The notes beneath the pieces are model-generated. The model had not been told where the DNA came from and did not search any database. It saw only the letters and a program-made list of their open reading frames with translations. Below, one piece after another: positions 48,201 through 59,923 of a stretch of DNA of 64,000 nt (position 1 is its first letter; each line of letters starts with the position of its first letter). Source of the stretch: Candidatus Competibacter phosphatis (GTDB lineage Bacteria > Pseudomonadota > Gammaproteobacteria > Competibacterales > Competibacteraceae); the NCBI RefSeq assembly GCF_012939995.1, contig NZ_SPMZ01000011.1:63662-127661 (forward strand), written 5' to 3'. The translations under genes and the position numbers were made by a program.

Positions 48201-51200
48201 TTATTGAGCGGGGCTGCCGGGGTAATGCAAGTCCACTTCAGCCGGAAACCGATCGATCCGCACGGTGTCGGTGGTCAAGGCCGGGATCGGCTGACCGTTG
48301 ACCGTCACCGTCCGTAGCGGCCGGTCGAGCGGCGAGTGCAACACGATCCCTCCCGGCGGCACGACCACGTCGCCGCTCAAGCGCACCCGTAGCGTGTCGG
48401 GGCCGCTCATCGCCATCCGGTAGTTCAGGGTACCGTGCCAGGTCGGCAGACGTTTGACCGTTACCCCTTCCGGACTGGTCACCCAGGCGGGCGGAATGCC
48501 GGCGCCGATCACCAGCGCCTGATCGGCCTCGCGCTCGTAGGCGAACAGGGCGCGCGCCGAGCGGATGAAATCGGAGCCGATCCAGGTGTGCGGCATGTCG
48601 CCGATGAAGCGCGGCACGCGGGGTTCGCGCCACACCACTTCCGCCCAGTGGTTCCAGGCCGCCGGTCGTTGCCCTTCGAAAAAGAAATCCAGTTCCCGCA
48701 ATGCTCGGTCGCGTTGCCCCAATCGGATCATGGTGCCGACCACCCGCAGCTCGTAGGGCGTATACGCCTCCCAGGTGGGATTTTCGAGGCGCTGGCGGAA
48801 AAATTCGTCGTAGCGCTCGAAGGTACGGTCCAGCGCCGGTTGCGGCAACCAGCCCAACTCGCCGCCTGGAGCGACCGCGATGGTGGTGGCGGTGGGATCG
48901 AAATCGCCCAGTTCGACCGCGCCGGGAATGTAGTCGATCCGGTGCAATTTCATGGTTTCGAGGATGGAGGCGTACAGGTCCTGACGGAATGCCCGATGCA
49001 TCGCCGCGAACCGTTCCGCCTCGGCGTCCTCGCCCAGCACCGCCGCCATGGCGGCCGCGTCCTTGAGGCCGCGCAGGACGAAGAAATTATCCCAATAGGA
49101 ATGCCGTGGCTGGCTGGCATAGCCCTCGTGACTGATCGATTCCGGCACCAGCCCGCGGTAGGCCAGGTAATCCGGATCGGTCCGGTACTTCTCGGTCAGG
49201 CGTTGCTGACGCAGCGCATCGATATAGCCGACCGCGCCAACTACGTACGGCCACATCTCGCGCAAAAACCCGACATCGCGGGTGTAGCGGTAGTACTCCA
49301 TCACCGCGAAAATGAATTCGCCGTGGCTGTCGTGCTCGGGGACCGGATCGGCGCCACGTTGGTCCACGCAGCAGGGAATCCGGCCGTCGGCGGCCTGATG
49401 GGGCGCGTACCATTGCAGGAATTGCCGCACCTCCTCGGTATAGCCCATGCCCAGCAGCGCCGCCGAGGTGAGCGCCCCGTCGCGAATCCAGGAACGGGCG
49501 TAGGCGCGCGTGCCCGGCTGAATGGCGGGACCGGCGCGGTTAATCAGGATGTAGGCCAGATTGCTCCTGACGCTGTCGGCGATCCGCCGGGCGGCGGGTG
49601 GCAATTTCAGCTCGACCCGGTCCAGCCGCGCTTCCCACTCCCGCCGGGTTTGCTCCAGCAACTGGTTGGCATGGGCGGAAGCCTCGATATCGGTCGGTGC
49701 CCGGGGACCGGTCTTGGTCGCGTGGAAGGGGATGCGTAGATAGACTTCGCGCCCCTCGCCAGGCCGCAGGTCCCAGCCGTACTCCAGCGCGCCGGAGGCA
49801 TAACCGAAGGCGTCGTCCACCGTATCGCGGTCGGGCAGCTTGCCGGCCGCCAGATAATCGACGATCGGCCCCTGGTCGAAAGTAACGGCGCGAAAGCGGT
49901 CGGGTTCGGTCAGCACCTCCACCCTCTTACCGGTCCGATTCACCCGAATCGCGCGGTCGGCGTAGCTCAGCTCGCGAATGGGGGAAACGCCACCCTGCAT
50001 GTTCAAGGATTGCCAGGGCGGGTTGACCTGAAACGGCCGCACCGCCAGAAACAGAGTGACATGGCGGGTTTCGGCGCTCAGGTTTTCCAGCCGATAGCGG
50101 GCGTACAGAACCGACTCGCCCGGTGGGCCGGCGGCGAAGACGGTGATCGCCAGCCAGAAATGTTCGTGTTCCCAACGCACGCTGGGGATGGGTAGGTAGC
50201 CGTTGGCCAGATCCTGGACCGGCTCCACGTCGGCCCAGGTGAGCAGCCGGCCGTCGGTGAACAGAAACGGCGCGATGGTAAAGCTGCCTTTGTCCACTTC
50301 CAGCGTGCCGTCTTCGTCAAACAACGCCTCCTTGCCGTCGCCGCTCGTTCCCACCACGGTCCAGTAGCACTGCTCGCCCTGAAAGTAGCGTGGGAAGTAA
50401 CCGCGCGGGTTGTCGCGGGCGATGGCCTCGAAAAATTGGTTGGGGGAGCGGGAAAACTCGTAGGACTGCAACTGCACGCGACCAATGCCGTAGCCCCGGC
50501 CTCGGCTGCTGCGTTGCAGGTTCAAGCGCAGGTAGCGCGATTCGGCGTCGGGCAGATACAGGTAATCGCGCCGGCCGTTGCCATCGCGCACGGTGTAAAC
50601 CGTTTGCCAATCGTTGCCATCGTTGGAAACCTGCACCTGATAGTCGGCGGCGTAATCGTCCGGGTCCCAGTCGATCACCAGACCGCCATACTCGCGCGGC
50701 CGCAGAAAATCCAGTAATAGCCATTGATCCTCAGCCAGCGCGCCGCTACGCCAGCTCGTGGCCGGGTCGGCGTCGAACACCGCCGCCGGCGGATGATCCG
50801 CGGTCGAGGTGGAGGCGCTGATCACCGGTTGCAGCGTGTAGGTCTGGGTCGGCTCGCGTTGCTCGAAGGTCAAATCGTCGATCCAAACCGAGCCCTTGCC
50901 GTGACCCTGTGCCCCCGGCAAGATGGCGAACTCGATCACCGCCACGTCTTCCAACGGCCCGCCGGGACCCCAGGCCAAGCTGAGATGACGCTTCTTGACG
51001 GCTATGGGCTGCCATTCGCGGGGAAAGGCGTAGTCGCGCTGCTTGAACCACCAGACGTTCTGTCGCGGATCGACCAGCTTGAATTCGAGATCGCCGGCCG
51101 GCGCTTCACCGCGCAACTGGAAGTGAAACGCGAAGTTGTCGGGCAAGCGTAGTCGAAATTCCTTGCGGGCGATCGCCCAGCCGGCACCGTCCTGAAACTC

Positions 51201-51479
51201 GAAATCCAGCCGCATGCCGCGACCGGCGCGGCCGACATCCTGCGCGATCTCCAGCCGCGTGCCGGGTGATGTGGCGACGCTCCAGCCGTCCAGGTTTTCG
51301 AAATCGTCGAGCACCACGATTTTGCGCTCGTCCATGCCACCGGGTGGCGTGGACGCGGCCGGAACCGCCAGGATGGAGGTGGGCAGCACGGTCAGGATCG
51401 TCATGAGAAGCAGGGCGGGTAGGGTGCGGGCTAGCGGCATGGGCACAAACACTCGTCGGGAAATTTTTCGCATGGTCAT
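48201..51479 (-). CDS. Large exported glycosidase-like protein with discoidin domain
   Basis: 1092 residues. Signal peptide (about 1-38). A carbohydrate-binding-like sandwich follows (about 45-205, WVDDL-type end WIDDLTFEQRE), then an F5/8-type C discoidin domain (about 210-345, SWRSGALAEDQWLLLDFLRP). A beta-sandwich and an (alpha/alpha)6 barrel make up the rest (ARSWIRDGALTSAALLGMGY, PCCVDQRGADPVPEHDSHGE and NHWAEVVWREPRVPRFIGD). The layout resembles large inverting glycosidases; Glu or Asp in these motifs are candidate acids. It lies 45 bp upstream of the GH94 gene in the same direction, so probably one operon. Substrate likely a beta-glucan, by context only. Confidence 0.75.
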   Translation of the reverse strand: MTMRKISRRVFVPMPLARTLPALLLMTILTVLPTSILAVPAASTPPGGMDERKIVVLDDFENLDGWSVATSPGTRLEIAQDVGRAGRGMRLDFEFQDGAGWAIARKEFRLRLPDNFAFHFQLRGEAPAGDLEFKLVDPRQNVWWFKQRDYAFPREWQPIAVKKRHLSLAWGPGGPLEDVAVIEFAILPGAQGHGKGSVWIDDLTFEQREPTQTYTLQPVISASTSTADHPPAAVFDADPATSWRSGALAEDQWLLLDFLRPREYGGLVIDWDPDDYAADYQVQVSNDGNDWQTVYTVRDGNGRRDYLYLPDAESRYLRLNLQRSSRGRGYGIGRVQLQSYEFSRSPNQFFEAIARDNPRGYFPRYFQGEQCYWTVVGTSGDGKEALFDEDGTLEVDKGSFTIAPFLFTDGRLLTWADVEPVQDLANGYLPIPSVRWEHEHFWLAITVFAAGPPGESVLYARYRLENLSAETRHVTLFLAVRPFQVNPPWQSLNMQGGVSPIRELSYADRAIRVNRTGKRVEVLTEPDRFRAVTFDQGPIVDYLAAGKLPDRDTVDDAFGYASGALEYGWDLRPGEGREVYLRIPFHATKTGPRAPTDIEASAHANQLLEQTRREWEARLDRVELKLPPAARRIADSVRSNLAYILINRAGPAIQPGTRAYARSWIRDGALTSAALLGMGYTEEVRQFLQWYAPHQAADGRIPCCVDQRGADPVPEHDSHGEFIFAVMEYYRYTRDVGFLREMWPYVVGAVGYIDALRQQRLTEKYRTDPDYLAYRGLVPESISHEGYASQPRHSYWDNFFVLRGLKDAAAMAAVLGEDAEAERFAAMHRAFRQDLYASILETMKLHRIDYIPGAVELGDFDPTATTIAVAPGGELGWLPQPALDRTFERYDEFFRQRLENPTWEAYTPYELRVVGTMIRLGQRDRALRELDFFFEGQRPAAWNHWAEVVWREPRVPRFIGDMPHTWIGSDFIRSARALFAYEREADQALVIGAGIPPAWVTSPEGVTVKRLPTWHGTLNYRMAMSGPDTLRVRLSGDVVVPPGGIVLHSPLDRPLRTVTVNGQPIPALTTDTVRIDRFPAEVDLHYPGSPAQ

Positions 51480-51578
51480 GGGCGGTTCTGTGGCGGATCG
51501 CCTGAAACGGGCAAAGCCAATGCGGCCCGTGACGGAAAGCCTTCAACTTTAGCCTGCATTTTCCCGCGCCGCGCGGCT

Positions 51579-52493
51579 TCAGAAATCCTTGCGCAGATCC
51601 ATGCCCGCATACAGGCCGGCCACCTGCTCGGCGTAACCGTTAAACAGCAGGGTATCGCGACGGAAGAAATCACCGACCCGCCGCTCTTTTTTCTGGCTCC
51701 AACGCGGGTGATCCACCGCTGGATTGACGTTAGCGTAGAATCCGTATTCGCTGGGACCTTCGCTGGCCCAGGTGGTGCGCGGTTGCTGCTCGGTAAAACG
51801 AATCTTGACGATGGACTTGATGCTCTTGAAACCGTACTTCCACGGCGTCACCAGCCGCAGCGGCGCGCCGTTCTGGTTGGGCAGTTCCTTGCCGTACAGC
51901 CCGGTCGCCAACAAGGTCAGCGGATGCATCGCCTCATCCATCCGCAAGCCTTCCACATAGGGCCAGTCCAACAACTGGGTCCGCTGTCCCGGCATTTGCG
52001 CCGGATCGAGCAAGGTGGTGAATTCGACATATTTCGCGCTGGCGGTGGGCTGGAATCGCGGCAGGATCTGACCAAGCGGAATCCCCAGCCACGGCACCAC
52101 CATCGACCAGGCTTCCACGCAGCGCAGGCGGTAGATGCGTTCCTCGGGCGGGTGCGGCGCCAGAAAATCCTCCAGCGCGTACTGACCCGGCTTTTCGCAG
52201 TGCCCCTCGACCGTCACCGACCAGGGACTGGTTTTCAGGCTACCGGCATTCTCGGCCGGATCGGTTTTGCTAGGCCCGAATTCGTAAAAATTGTTGTAGG
52301 AAGTGACATCCTTGTAGGGAGTCGGCTTGAGATCGTCGTCCGCCGCCCGGGCGAGGTTGCCGCGCAGCACCGGCGGCAGCAGCGCGGCGGCGCCCAATAC
52401 GGCGGCGCCTTTCAGGAACTCGCGGCGGCGGGCGTACCATTCGGGCGGGGTGATTTCGGACGGGCGGATATCGGCGGGTTTCTTGATCAGCAT
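51579..52493 (-). CDS. msrP: Methionine-sulfoxide reductase catalytic subunit MsrP (YedY)
   Basis: 304 residues. A twin-arginine signal ([20 protein letters not shown]) leads to a molybdopterin oxidoreductase fold. The molybdenum Cys is in [17 protein letters not shown], and [14 protein letters not shown] and [17 protein letters not shown] are typical of YedY. It repairs oxidised Met in periplasmic proteins, taking electrons from membrane haem protein MsrQ. No msrQ gene is adjacent, so its partner must be elsewhere. ATG at 52493. Confidence 0.94.
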   Translation of the reverse strand: MLIKKPADIRPSEITPPEWYARRREFLKGAAVLGAAALLPPVLRGNLARAADDDLKPTPYKDVTSYNNFYEFGPSKTDPAENAGSLKTSPWSVTVEGHCEKPGQYALEDFLAPHPPEERIYRLRCVEAWSMVVPWLGIPLGQILPRFQPTASAKYVEFTTLLDPAQMPGQRTQLLDWPYVEGLRMDEAMHPLTLLATGLYGKELPNQNGAPLRLVTPWKYGFKSIKSIVKIRFTEQQPRTTWASEGPSEYGFYANVNPAVDHPRWSQKKERRVGDFFRRDTLLFNGYAEQVAGLYAGMDLRKDF

Positions 52494-52641
52494 GATGCGG
52501 CGCTCCCACGGTGGATTCTGCTCGTTGTGACCGGCGATGCCCACGCGAGTTGCGTGCGCGGGCCGGAACTTGACGGCCCGTCCCGAAATACGCTCTATTC
52601 CCCATTTGAACACAGTTAAGAAGCATTTAACCGCCAGACTG

Positions 52642-52647
52642 TATAAT
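52642..52647 (+). promoter_or_regulatory. Possible -10 element of the purEK operon
   Basis: A perfect TATAAT 115 bp before purE, in the AT-rich gap between divergent msrP and purE. No -35 box at standard spacing is obvious, so support rests on the hexamer and location only. Confidence 0.3.
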
Positions 52648-52761
52648 GTTCACCGTCTTCCACCCGAAGCGGGGTTCTTGCCTTGGGGATACCCAACCTT
52701 CCGGCTCGCTTCGGCGGATATTTTCGCCAGATAACCGTCAACTTGGCAGGACACGACCGGC

Positions 52762-53259
52762 ATGAATCCACTGGTGGGTTTGATCATGGGCTCCAAATCC
52801 GACTGGAGCACCCTGGAACACGCGGCGAACACGCTGGACGCGCTCGGCGTACCGCATGAAGTGCGAGTGGTCTCGGCCCACCGTACGCCCGATCTGCTGT
52901 TCGAGTACGCCGGCGGCGCCGAGGCGCGGGGTTTGGAGGTCATCATCGCCGGGGCCGGCGGCGCCGCCCATCTACCGGGCATGGTCGCCGCCAAAACGAT
53001 GTTGCCGGTGCTGGGCGTACCGGTGCAGTCGCAGGCGCTCAACGGCATGGATTCGCTGTTGTCGATCGTGCAGATGCCGGGCGGCATCCCGGTCGGCACC
53101 CTAGCGATCGGCAAGGCCGGCGCGATCAACGCCGCGCTGCTGGCCGCCGCGCTGCTCGGCAATAAATATCCCGCCATCCGCGCCGCCGCGCGCGCGTTCC
53201 GTGAGCGGCAGACCGCCGCCGTGCTGGCCGAACCCGATCCACGGAACCCGCAACCATGA
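52762..53259 (+). CDS. purE: N5-carboxyaminoimidazole ribonucleotide mutase
   Basis: 165 residues, class I Pur[21 protein letters not shown] opens the protein; [18 protein letters not shown] holds the catalytic His, and [17 protein letters not shown] and [14 protein letters not shown] are signature segments. Converts N5-CAIR to CAIR in purine synthesis. Its stop overlaps the purK start, so enzyme and substrate supplier are coupled. Confidence 0.97.
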   Translation: MNPLVGLIMGSKSDWSTLEHAANTLDALGVPHEVRVVSAHRTPDLLFEYAGGAEARGLEVIIAGAGGAAHLPGMVAAKTMLPVLGVPVQSQALNGMDSLLSIVQMPGGIPVGTLAIGKAGAINAALLAAALLGNKYPAIRAAARAFRERQTAAVLAEPDPRNPQP

Positions 53260-54362
53260 ACGTCGGCATCGTCGGAGGCGGTCAATTGGCACGGATGCTG
53301 GCCCTGGCCGGCTACCCGCTGGGCTTGCGGTTCCAGATGCTCGATCCGGCCGCTGATGCCTGTGCCGGACAGATCGCGCCGCTGATCCAGGGCGATTACG
53401 ACGACGAGGCCCGGCTCCGGCAACTGGCTGAATGGGCCGAGGTGGTGACCTTCGACTTCGAAAACGTGCCGGCGGCGGCGGCTCGCGCGCTGGAACGGCA
53501 AACCGTGACTTTCAACCCCCCGGCCGGGGCACTGGCGGCGGCGCAGGATCGGCTATATGAGAAGGCCTTGTTCTGGGAACTGGGCATCCCGACGCCGCCC
53601 TTCGCCACGGTCGATAGCCTGGAAGAACTGCGCGCCGCCGTGGGGCGGATCCATCTGCCGGCGGTGCTGAAAACCCGCCGGCTGGGTTACGACGGCAAGG
53701 GCCAGCGGGTGCTGCGCGCGTCCGAAGACATCGAGCCCGCCTGGCGGGCGCTGGGCGGTGTACCGCTGCTGCTGGAAGGCTTCGTGCCTTTCCAGCGGGA
53801 AGTATCGGTGCTGGCGGCGCGCGGCCGCGACGGGGCGACCGTGTTTTACCCACTGGTGGAGAATCACCATCGCGACGGTATCCTGCGACTGTCGCGGGCG
53901 CCGTTGGCCGCGCCGGAACTGGAAAGTGAAGGCTGGGATCACGCCCGCCGGTTGCTGGAACGGCTGAACTACGTCGGACTGCTGGCGATCGAGTTCTTCG
54001 TGCGGGATGACCGGCTGATCGCCAACGAAATGGCTCCGCGCGTCCACAATTCCGGGCACTGGACCATCGAGGGCGCAACAACCAGCCAGTTCGAAAACCA
54101 TCTGCGGGCGATTCTCGGTCTACCGCTGGGCTCGACCACCGCCCTCGGCCATTCCGTCATGCTGAACTGCATCGGCGCGATGCCAGAACGAGCGGCGGTG
54201 CTGGCCGTGCCCGGCGCGCATTATCATGCCTACGGCAAAGCGCCGCTTCCAGGCCGCAAGGTCGGCCATCTGACCCTACGGGCGGAGCATCCCGACGCGC
54301 TGCAAACCGGTCTCGACCGGCTGCTGCCGCTGGTCGGTCTCGAAGCTAGCGAATTTGACTGA
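53256..54362 (+). CDS. purK: N5-carboxyaminoimidazole ribonucleotide synthase
   Basis: 368 residues, ATP-grasp enzyme that carboxylates AIR with bicarbonate and ATP. N-terminal [21 protein letters not shown], middle [20 protein letters not shown], and C-terminal [23 protein letters not shown] (shown in part) with the metal site are diagnostic. The ATG overlaps the purE stop. Typical length. Confidence 0.97.
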   Translation: MNVGIVGGGQLARMLALAGYPLGLRFQMLDPAADACAGQIAPLIQGDYDDEARLRQLAEWAEVVTFDFENVPAAAARALERQTVTFNPPAGALAAAQDRLYEKALFWELGIPTPPFATVDSLEELRAAVGRIHLPAVLKTRRLGYDGKGQRVLRASEDIEPAWRALGGVPLLLEGFVPFQREVSVLAARGRDGATVFYPLVENHHRDGILRLSRAPLAAPELESEGWDHARRLLERLNYVGLLAIEFFVRDDRLIANEMAPRVHNSGHWTIEGATTSQFENHLRAILGLPLGSTTALGHSVMLNCIGAMPERAAVLAVPGAHYHAYGKAPLPGRKVGHLTLRAEHPDALQTGLDRLLPLVGLEASEFD

Positions 54363-54413
54363 GGCTGATGGGTTCCCGGCGCCAAGTCGGCATCCCGCTC
54401 GGCCCCGGTCCCT

Positions 54414-55343
54414 TCATTCCAGCAAACGCACCGCCTCGCCCAGCGGGCAGGCGCGGATGGCCTCGGCCAGCAAGGCGATCACGCGCTGGCGCGGAAAGCT
54501 CTTGCGCCAGGCCAGCGCCACCATTCGGGTCGGCGCAGGGGCCTCGAACGGCCGGACGCTGAGCAGATCGCTGGGATAGGCGTAGCCACTGACCGAGGTA
54601 TAGGGCAGTACCGTGATGCCGACACCGGTGGCCACCATCAGCCGGATGGTTTCCAGCGAGCTGCCCTCCAAGGTTCTTTGCATGTTGTCCGAGGTCACGC
54701 TCAGCCGGTTGCACTCTGGACAAAACCGCAGCACCTGGTCGCGGAAACAATGGCCGGGACCCAGCAGCAGCAGATCCTGCCGGGCCAGGGTGGCGGCATC
54801 GACTTGCGTCGCCGCTTCCAGCGGATGACCGAGCGGCATCAGCACCACGAACGGTTCCTCGTACACCGCTTGCGTCATTACCCCCGGTTCGTCGAACGGC
54901 AGCGACAGAATCAACACGTCCAGATCGCCGGCCTTGAGCCGCTCGCCCAGCTGCGCCGTGTAGCTCTCCTCGATTTGCAGCGGCATATCGGGCGCGCGGC
55001 GGTGCAGCCGTGGGATCAGATGCGGTAGCAGGTAGGGGCCGATGGTATAGATCACCCCCAACCGCAGCATCCCGACCAGATCGTCCTGGCCCTGGCTGGC
55101 GAGCTGTCTGACGACGGCGGCCTCCTCCAGCACCCGCTGGGCCTGTTCGACGATGCGCCGGCCGATGGGCGTCACGGTCATTTCGCCGGGACCGCGTTCG
55201 AACAGGGTCACGCCCAGTTCGTCCTCCAGCTTGCGCACCGCCACGCTCAGCGTGGGCTGGCTGATGTGACAGGATTCGGCGGCGTGGCCGAAATGTCGTT
55301 CGCGGGCAACCGCGACGATGTAGCGCAGTTCGTTCAGGGTCAT
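54414..55343 (-). CDS. oxyR: Hydrogen-peroxide regulator OxyR (LysR family)
   Basis: 309 residues. N-terminal winged helix (ELRYIVAVARERHFGHAAES) and effector domain with the redox pair Cys199 and Cys208 in GHCFRDQVLRFC, the same numbering as E. coli OxyR. Oxidation forms a disulfide and activates peroxide-defence genes. Divergent from the isocitrate dehydrogenase gene with a 171-bp shared upstream region. Confidence 0.95.
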   Translation of the reverse strand: MTLNELRYIVAVARERHFGHAAESCHISQPTLSVAVRKLEDELGVTLFERGPGEMTVTPIGRRIVEQAQRVLEEAAVVRQLASQGQDDLVGMLRLGVIYTIGPYLLPHLIPRLHRRAPDMPLQIEESYTAQLGERLKAGDLDVLILSLPFDEPGVMTQAVYEEPFVVLMPLGHPLEAATQVDAATLARQDLLLLGPGHCFRDQVLRFCPECNRLSVTSDNMQRTLEGSSLETIRLMVATGVGITVLPYTSVSGYAYPSDLLSVRPFEAPAPTRMVALAWRKSFPRQRVIALLAEAIRACPLGEAVRLLE

Positions 55344-55514
55344 GGCGACAACACTCGCGGCAGCCGGCGGCCGGATGGGTTCAATCCTTGGCCGTCATGG
55401 ACATAAGTCGTGATTACGTGTAGCTTATGCGCGTTTTTTTCGCGCCCCATGGCGGGCCGCCGCGCAACCCAGCGTTCAACACCTCGGTGGAAACCAAAAC
55501 GAGAAGGAGGGTCC

Positions 55515-57278
<1,764 letters not shown>

Positions 57279-57309
57279 TCGCGACCGGCTGATACGCCGG
57301 AACCAAGAG

Positions 57310-57354
57310 CGGCGCTCGCGTCACGATCCACGGGTCGGGCGCGAGCGCCGTTTT
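57310..57354 (+). terminator. Intrinsic terminator after the icd-CBS gene
   Basis: 11-bp GC-rich stem (CGGCGCTCGCG, 57310-57320, with 57340-57350), 19-nt loop, then TTTT at 57351-57354. It lies 32 bp past the stop. Confidence 0.85.
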
Positions 57355-57419
57355 CGTTGGGCTATCGGAGAACGACATGACGACTGCCCCCTATTTCTTC
57401 TTGTCCCTTCATCGCACGC

Positions 57420-58247
57420 ATGACTCTTAGCCTGCTCTTTGGCCTGATCGTCGGGTTTTCCCTGGGCCTGACTGGCGGCGGCGGTTCCGTGTTCGCCGTA
57501 CCGTTGCTGGTATACGGCATGCAGGTACCGGCGCACGCGGCGGTGGTGATTTCACTGGCGGCGGTCGGCGCCACCGCGCTGGGCGGCGGATTGGCGCGGC
57601 TGCGCGACGGCGAAGCCGAACCACGTACCGCGCTGATCTTCGGCCTGTCCGGCATCGCCGGGGCACCACTGGGCGCCTGGCTAAGTCCTCGGTTTCCCGA
57701 GGCGGCGCTGCTGACCTGTTTTGCCCTGCTGATGCTGGCGGTGGCGTTTCGCATGTGGCGGCAGGCCAGCCGCCGGCCGGAGGAAACCCGTATCGTTCGC
57801 GTGGGTCCCGATCCAAACGATGATACGGCCGGACCCGCCTGCCGCTACGACCCCGGTGGTCAGTTGCAATTCACCTCACGCTGCGCGGTGCGGCTGGCGG
57901 CGACCGGTTCCACGACCGGCTTGCTGTCCGGGCTGTTCGGCGTGGGTGGCGGCTTCCTGATCGTGCCGGCGCTGGTGCTGATCGCCTCTCTACCGATGCG
58001 GCGGGCGGTCGCCACCTCGCTGTGGGTGATCGCCATCATCAGCGTCATCGGCTTGCTGTCCCATATCATCGCCGGTCACCGACTGGATGTCGGGATCACG
58101 GTCGGTTTCGTGCTGGGCGGTCTGGCCGGCATGGCGCTAGGTATCGCAGTGGGTAAACGCATCGCCGGCCCAACCCTGCAAAAGCTGTTTGCCGGCATGA
58201 TCGTGGCGGTGGCGGTGTTCATGTTGGCCAAGCTGGTTATTCACTGA
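57420..58247 (+). CDS. TauE/SafE-family membrane transporter
   Basis: 275 residues, about eight membrane helices in two halves, each opening with the family motif (GFSLGLTGGGGSVFAVPLLV near the start; GLLSGLFGVGGGFLIVPALV in the middle). A hydrophilic loop of about 35 residues separates them. The family exports sulfite or sulfoacetate-type anions, or imports them. ATG at 57420. Apparently monocistronic; substrate unknown. Confidence 0.9.
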   Translation: MTLSLLFGLIVGFSLGLTGGGGSVFAVPLLVYGMQVPAHAAVVISLAAVGATALGGGLARLRDGEAEPRTALIFGLSGIAGAPLGAWLSPRFPEAALLTCFALLMLAVAFRMWRQASRRPEETRIVRVGPDPNDDTAGPACRYDPGGQLQFTSRCAVRLAATGSTTGLLSGLFGVGGGFLIVPALVLIASLPMRRAVATSLWVIAIISVIGLLSHIIAGHRLDVGITVGFVLGGLAGMALGIAVGKRIAGPTLQKLFAGMIVAVAVFMLAKLVIH

Positions 58248-58442
58248 ATCGCGCGCATTGCCGGATCGCGTAAAAACCGCCGCGTCCAGCAGTCAACGGC
58301 TGCGCGTGTCAACATAATCATCGCGGGACCTGACACTTAACGAACCCTGCTGAGGCTATGTCGGCAAATAACCCAAGATCGATTTAAAAAGGGGTGGAGA
58401 TCACCATCCACTTGTCCGTTACGACCAAGAGAGATAAGACAC

Positions 58443-59313
58443 ATGAAACGAATCATGTTAGCAGCGGTGGTTGGTACAGCTCTGATTGCTGTGTCTGGTA
58501 CCGTGGAAGCCATTATTCACGGTTACCCGGATAATCTGTCTCATCCGAATGTCGGATTTATTGCCATCGAGTCTATTAATGGTCCAGAACAGAAATTGAA
58601 CTTGAAATGTTCAGGGACACTCATCGCTCCGCGCGTTTTTCTCACGGCCGCTGAATGCACGGCAGGTCTTGATATTGTCATTGACCCGAACGATGGCACC
58701 ATTCGCAATCTTTATGTTGGTTTCAACGATATGTTGGAATCCGACAAAGCAAATCAACAATATAACGAATTGCCTTTGTACTCGGTGGATCAGGTCATAA
58801 CCAATCCAGAGTACAATCAAACCCATAAATCGGACGATGGCAATATCGCGGTACTGCTGCTTCATGAGGATCCATCAATCAGTCCAGCATCGCTCCCCGA
58901 AGAGGGTGCACTGGATAAACTGCGTGGCGAGGGTGTGCTCAATGGCCAGATTTTCACGGCGGTCGGTTATGGCGCAACCCAGATTAATCAAGGAGGTGGA
59001 CCACGAACGTTCGGGGGATTCGGCATCCGCAATTATGCCTACTCGGACTATCGTGCCCTTGCTCCTGGTTATCTCTATCTATCGATGAATCCGGCGACTG
59101 ACGACGGAGGTACCTGCTGGGGTGATTCCGGTGGACCAAACTTTTTCGGTGATGGTGATACTGAGATGATTGCCGCCCTTACGGTCAAGGGAGATGCGGT
59201 GTGTCGCGCCACCAATGTGGACTATCGGCTCGATACCGCCGCCGCACATGTTTTTTTTAGACCGCGTCAAAGATACATACTCGGCTTATTTTAAACCCAG
59301 TCCGTTGCCATAA
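58443..59313 (+). CDS. Secreted trypsin-fold (S1) protein with altered catalytic triad; C-terminus shifted at a T8 tract
   Basis: Signal peptide (MKRIMLAAVVGTALIAVSG, cleavage near VEA). The S1 landmarks are there: LKCSGTLIAPRVFLTAAEC, IFTAVGYGATQ and TCWGDSGGPNF. The His of TAAHC is Glu71 and the Asp of the DIAV motif is Asn134; only Ser229 remains, so ordinary peptidase activity is unlikely unless the nearby Asp131/Asp132 substitute. The frame given ends at 59294. Removing one T from eight (59251-59258) gives the more natural end VFLDRVKDTYSAYFKPSPLP at 59313. Pseudo-proteases often act as binding proteins. Confidence 0.8.
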
Positions 59314-59444
59314 GATATACATGAGCAACGTTTTGACCGAAGTACGTCATGAAGTGACTTCGCCGACGAGAGCGGTTTAGCCATGCAGGCATTGGTGGAC
59401 ACGATCATGGCACGGTACCACAAGCGCATCCGGATCGTGAGCGT

Positions 59445-59813
59445 TTGCCGCATGCCTTCGCAGAGCGTCTGACACTAGAATTTTCGGTAATTCGCAAAGG
59501 GTCAATCGAAATGCCGTTAGGTCGCATTGTGGTTGGCAAACAAACATTGCTCGACTTTGGCGACGAATTTGATGAGGTGGCGGAACTGATCGACGCCGCG
59601 ATTTCCGTAGCGAGCCAGGATCAATTGCTCCCCGCCGAGTTCCCAAGAAACGCGATTCCGCTCTTTACGGAATTTCGGAAAAAGACCCAAGGCATCAGAG
59701 ATGCTTATTCGTTCAAGCCCATAACCGAGAACAAGCCGCTCCTTGCACCGTCAAAGCGTGTGGATGTTTGGCGGAATGGACGAAAACGACTTTTGAGGAT
59801 CTGGCGGATGTGA
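59445..59813 (+). CDS. Hypothetical protein, possibly frame-shifted near its end
   Basis: 122 residues from a TTG; family not recognised. The central part IEMPLGRIVVGKQTLLDFGD and DEVAELIDAAISVASQDQLL looks like genuine coding sequence. The C-terminus VWRNGRKRLLRIWRM is unusually basic; the next frame reads EWTKTTFEDLADVIGEVSMA and runs on to about 59905, suggesting a single-base shift around 59757-59775. The start is also uncertain. No neighbours give a hint of function. Confidence 0.45.
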   Translation: MPHAFAERLTLEFSVIRKGSIEMPLGRIVVGKQTLLDFGDEFDEVAELIDAAISVASQDQLLPAEFPRNAIPLFTEFRKKTQGIRDAYSFKPITENKPLLAPSKRVDVWRNGRKRLLRIWRM

Positions 59814-59923
59814 TCGGAGAAGTGAGCATGGCCAATGTACACGGAGGTACATTGGAACGGTACTGGCGACCGGACGCCGTGGCGATGTCCACAACGTCCG
59901 GTTAATCGGCGGTGTGGGGTTTA

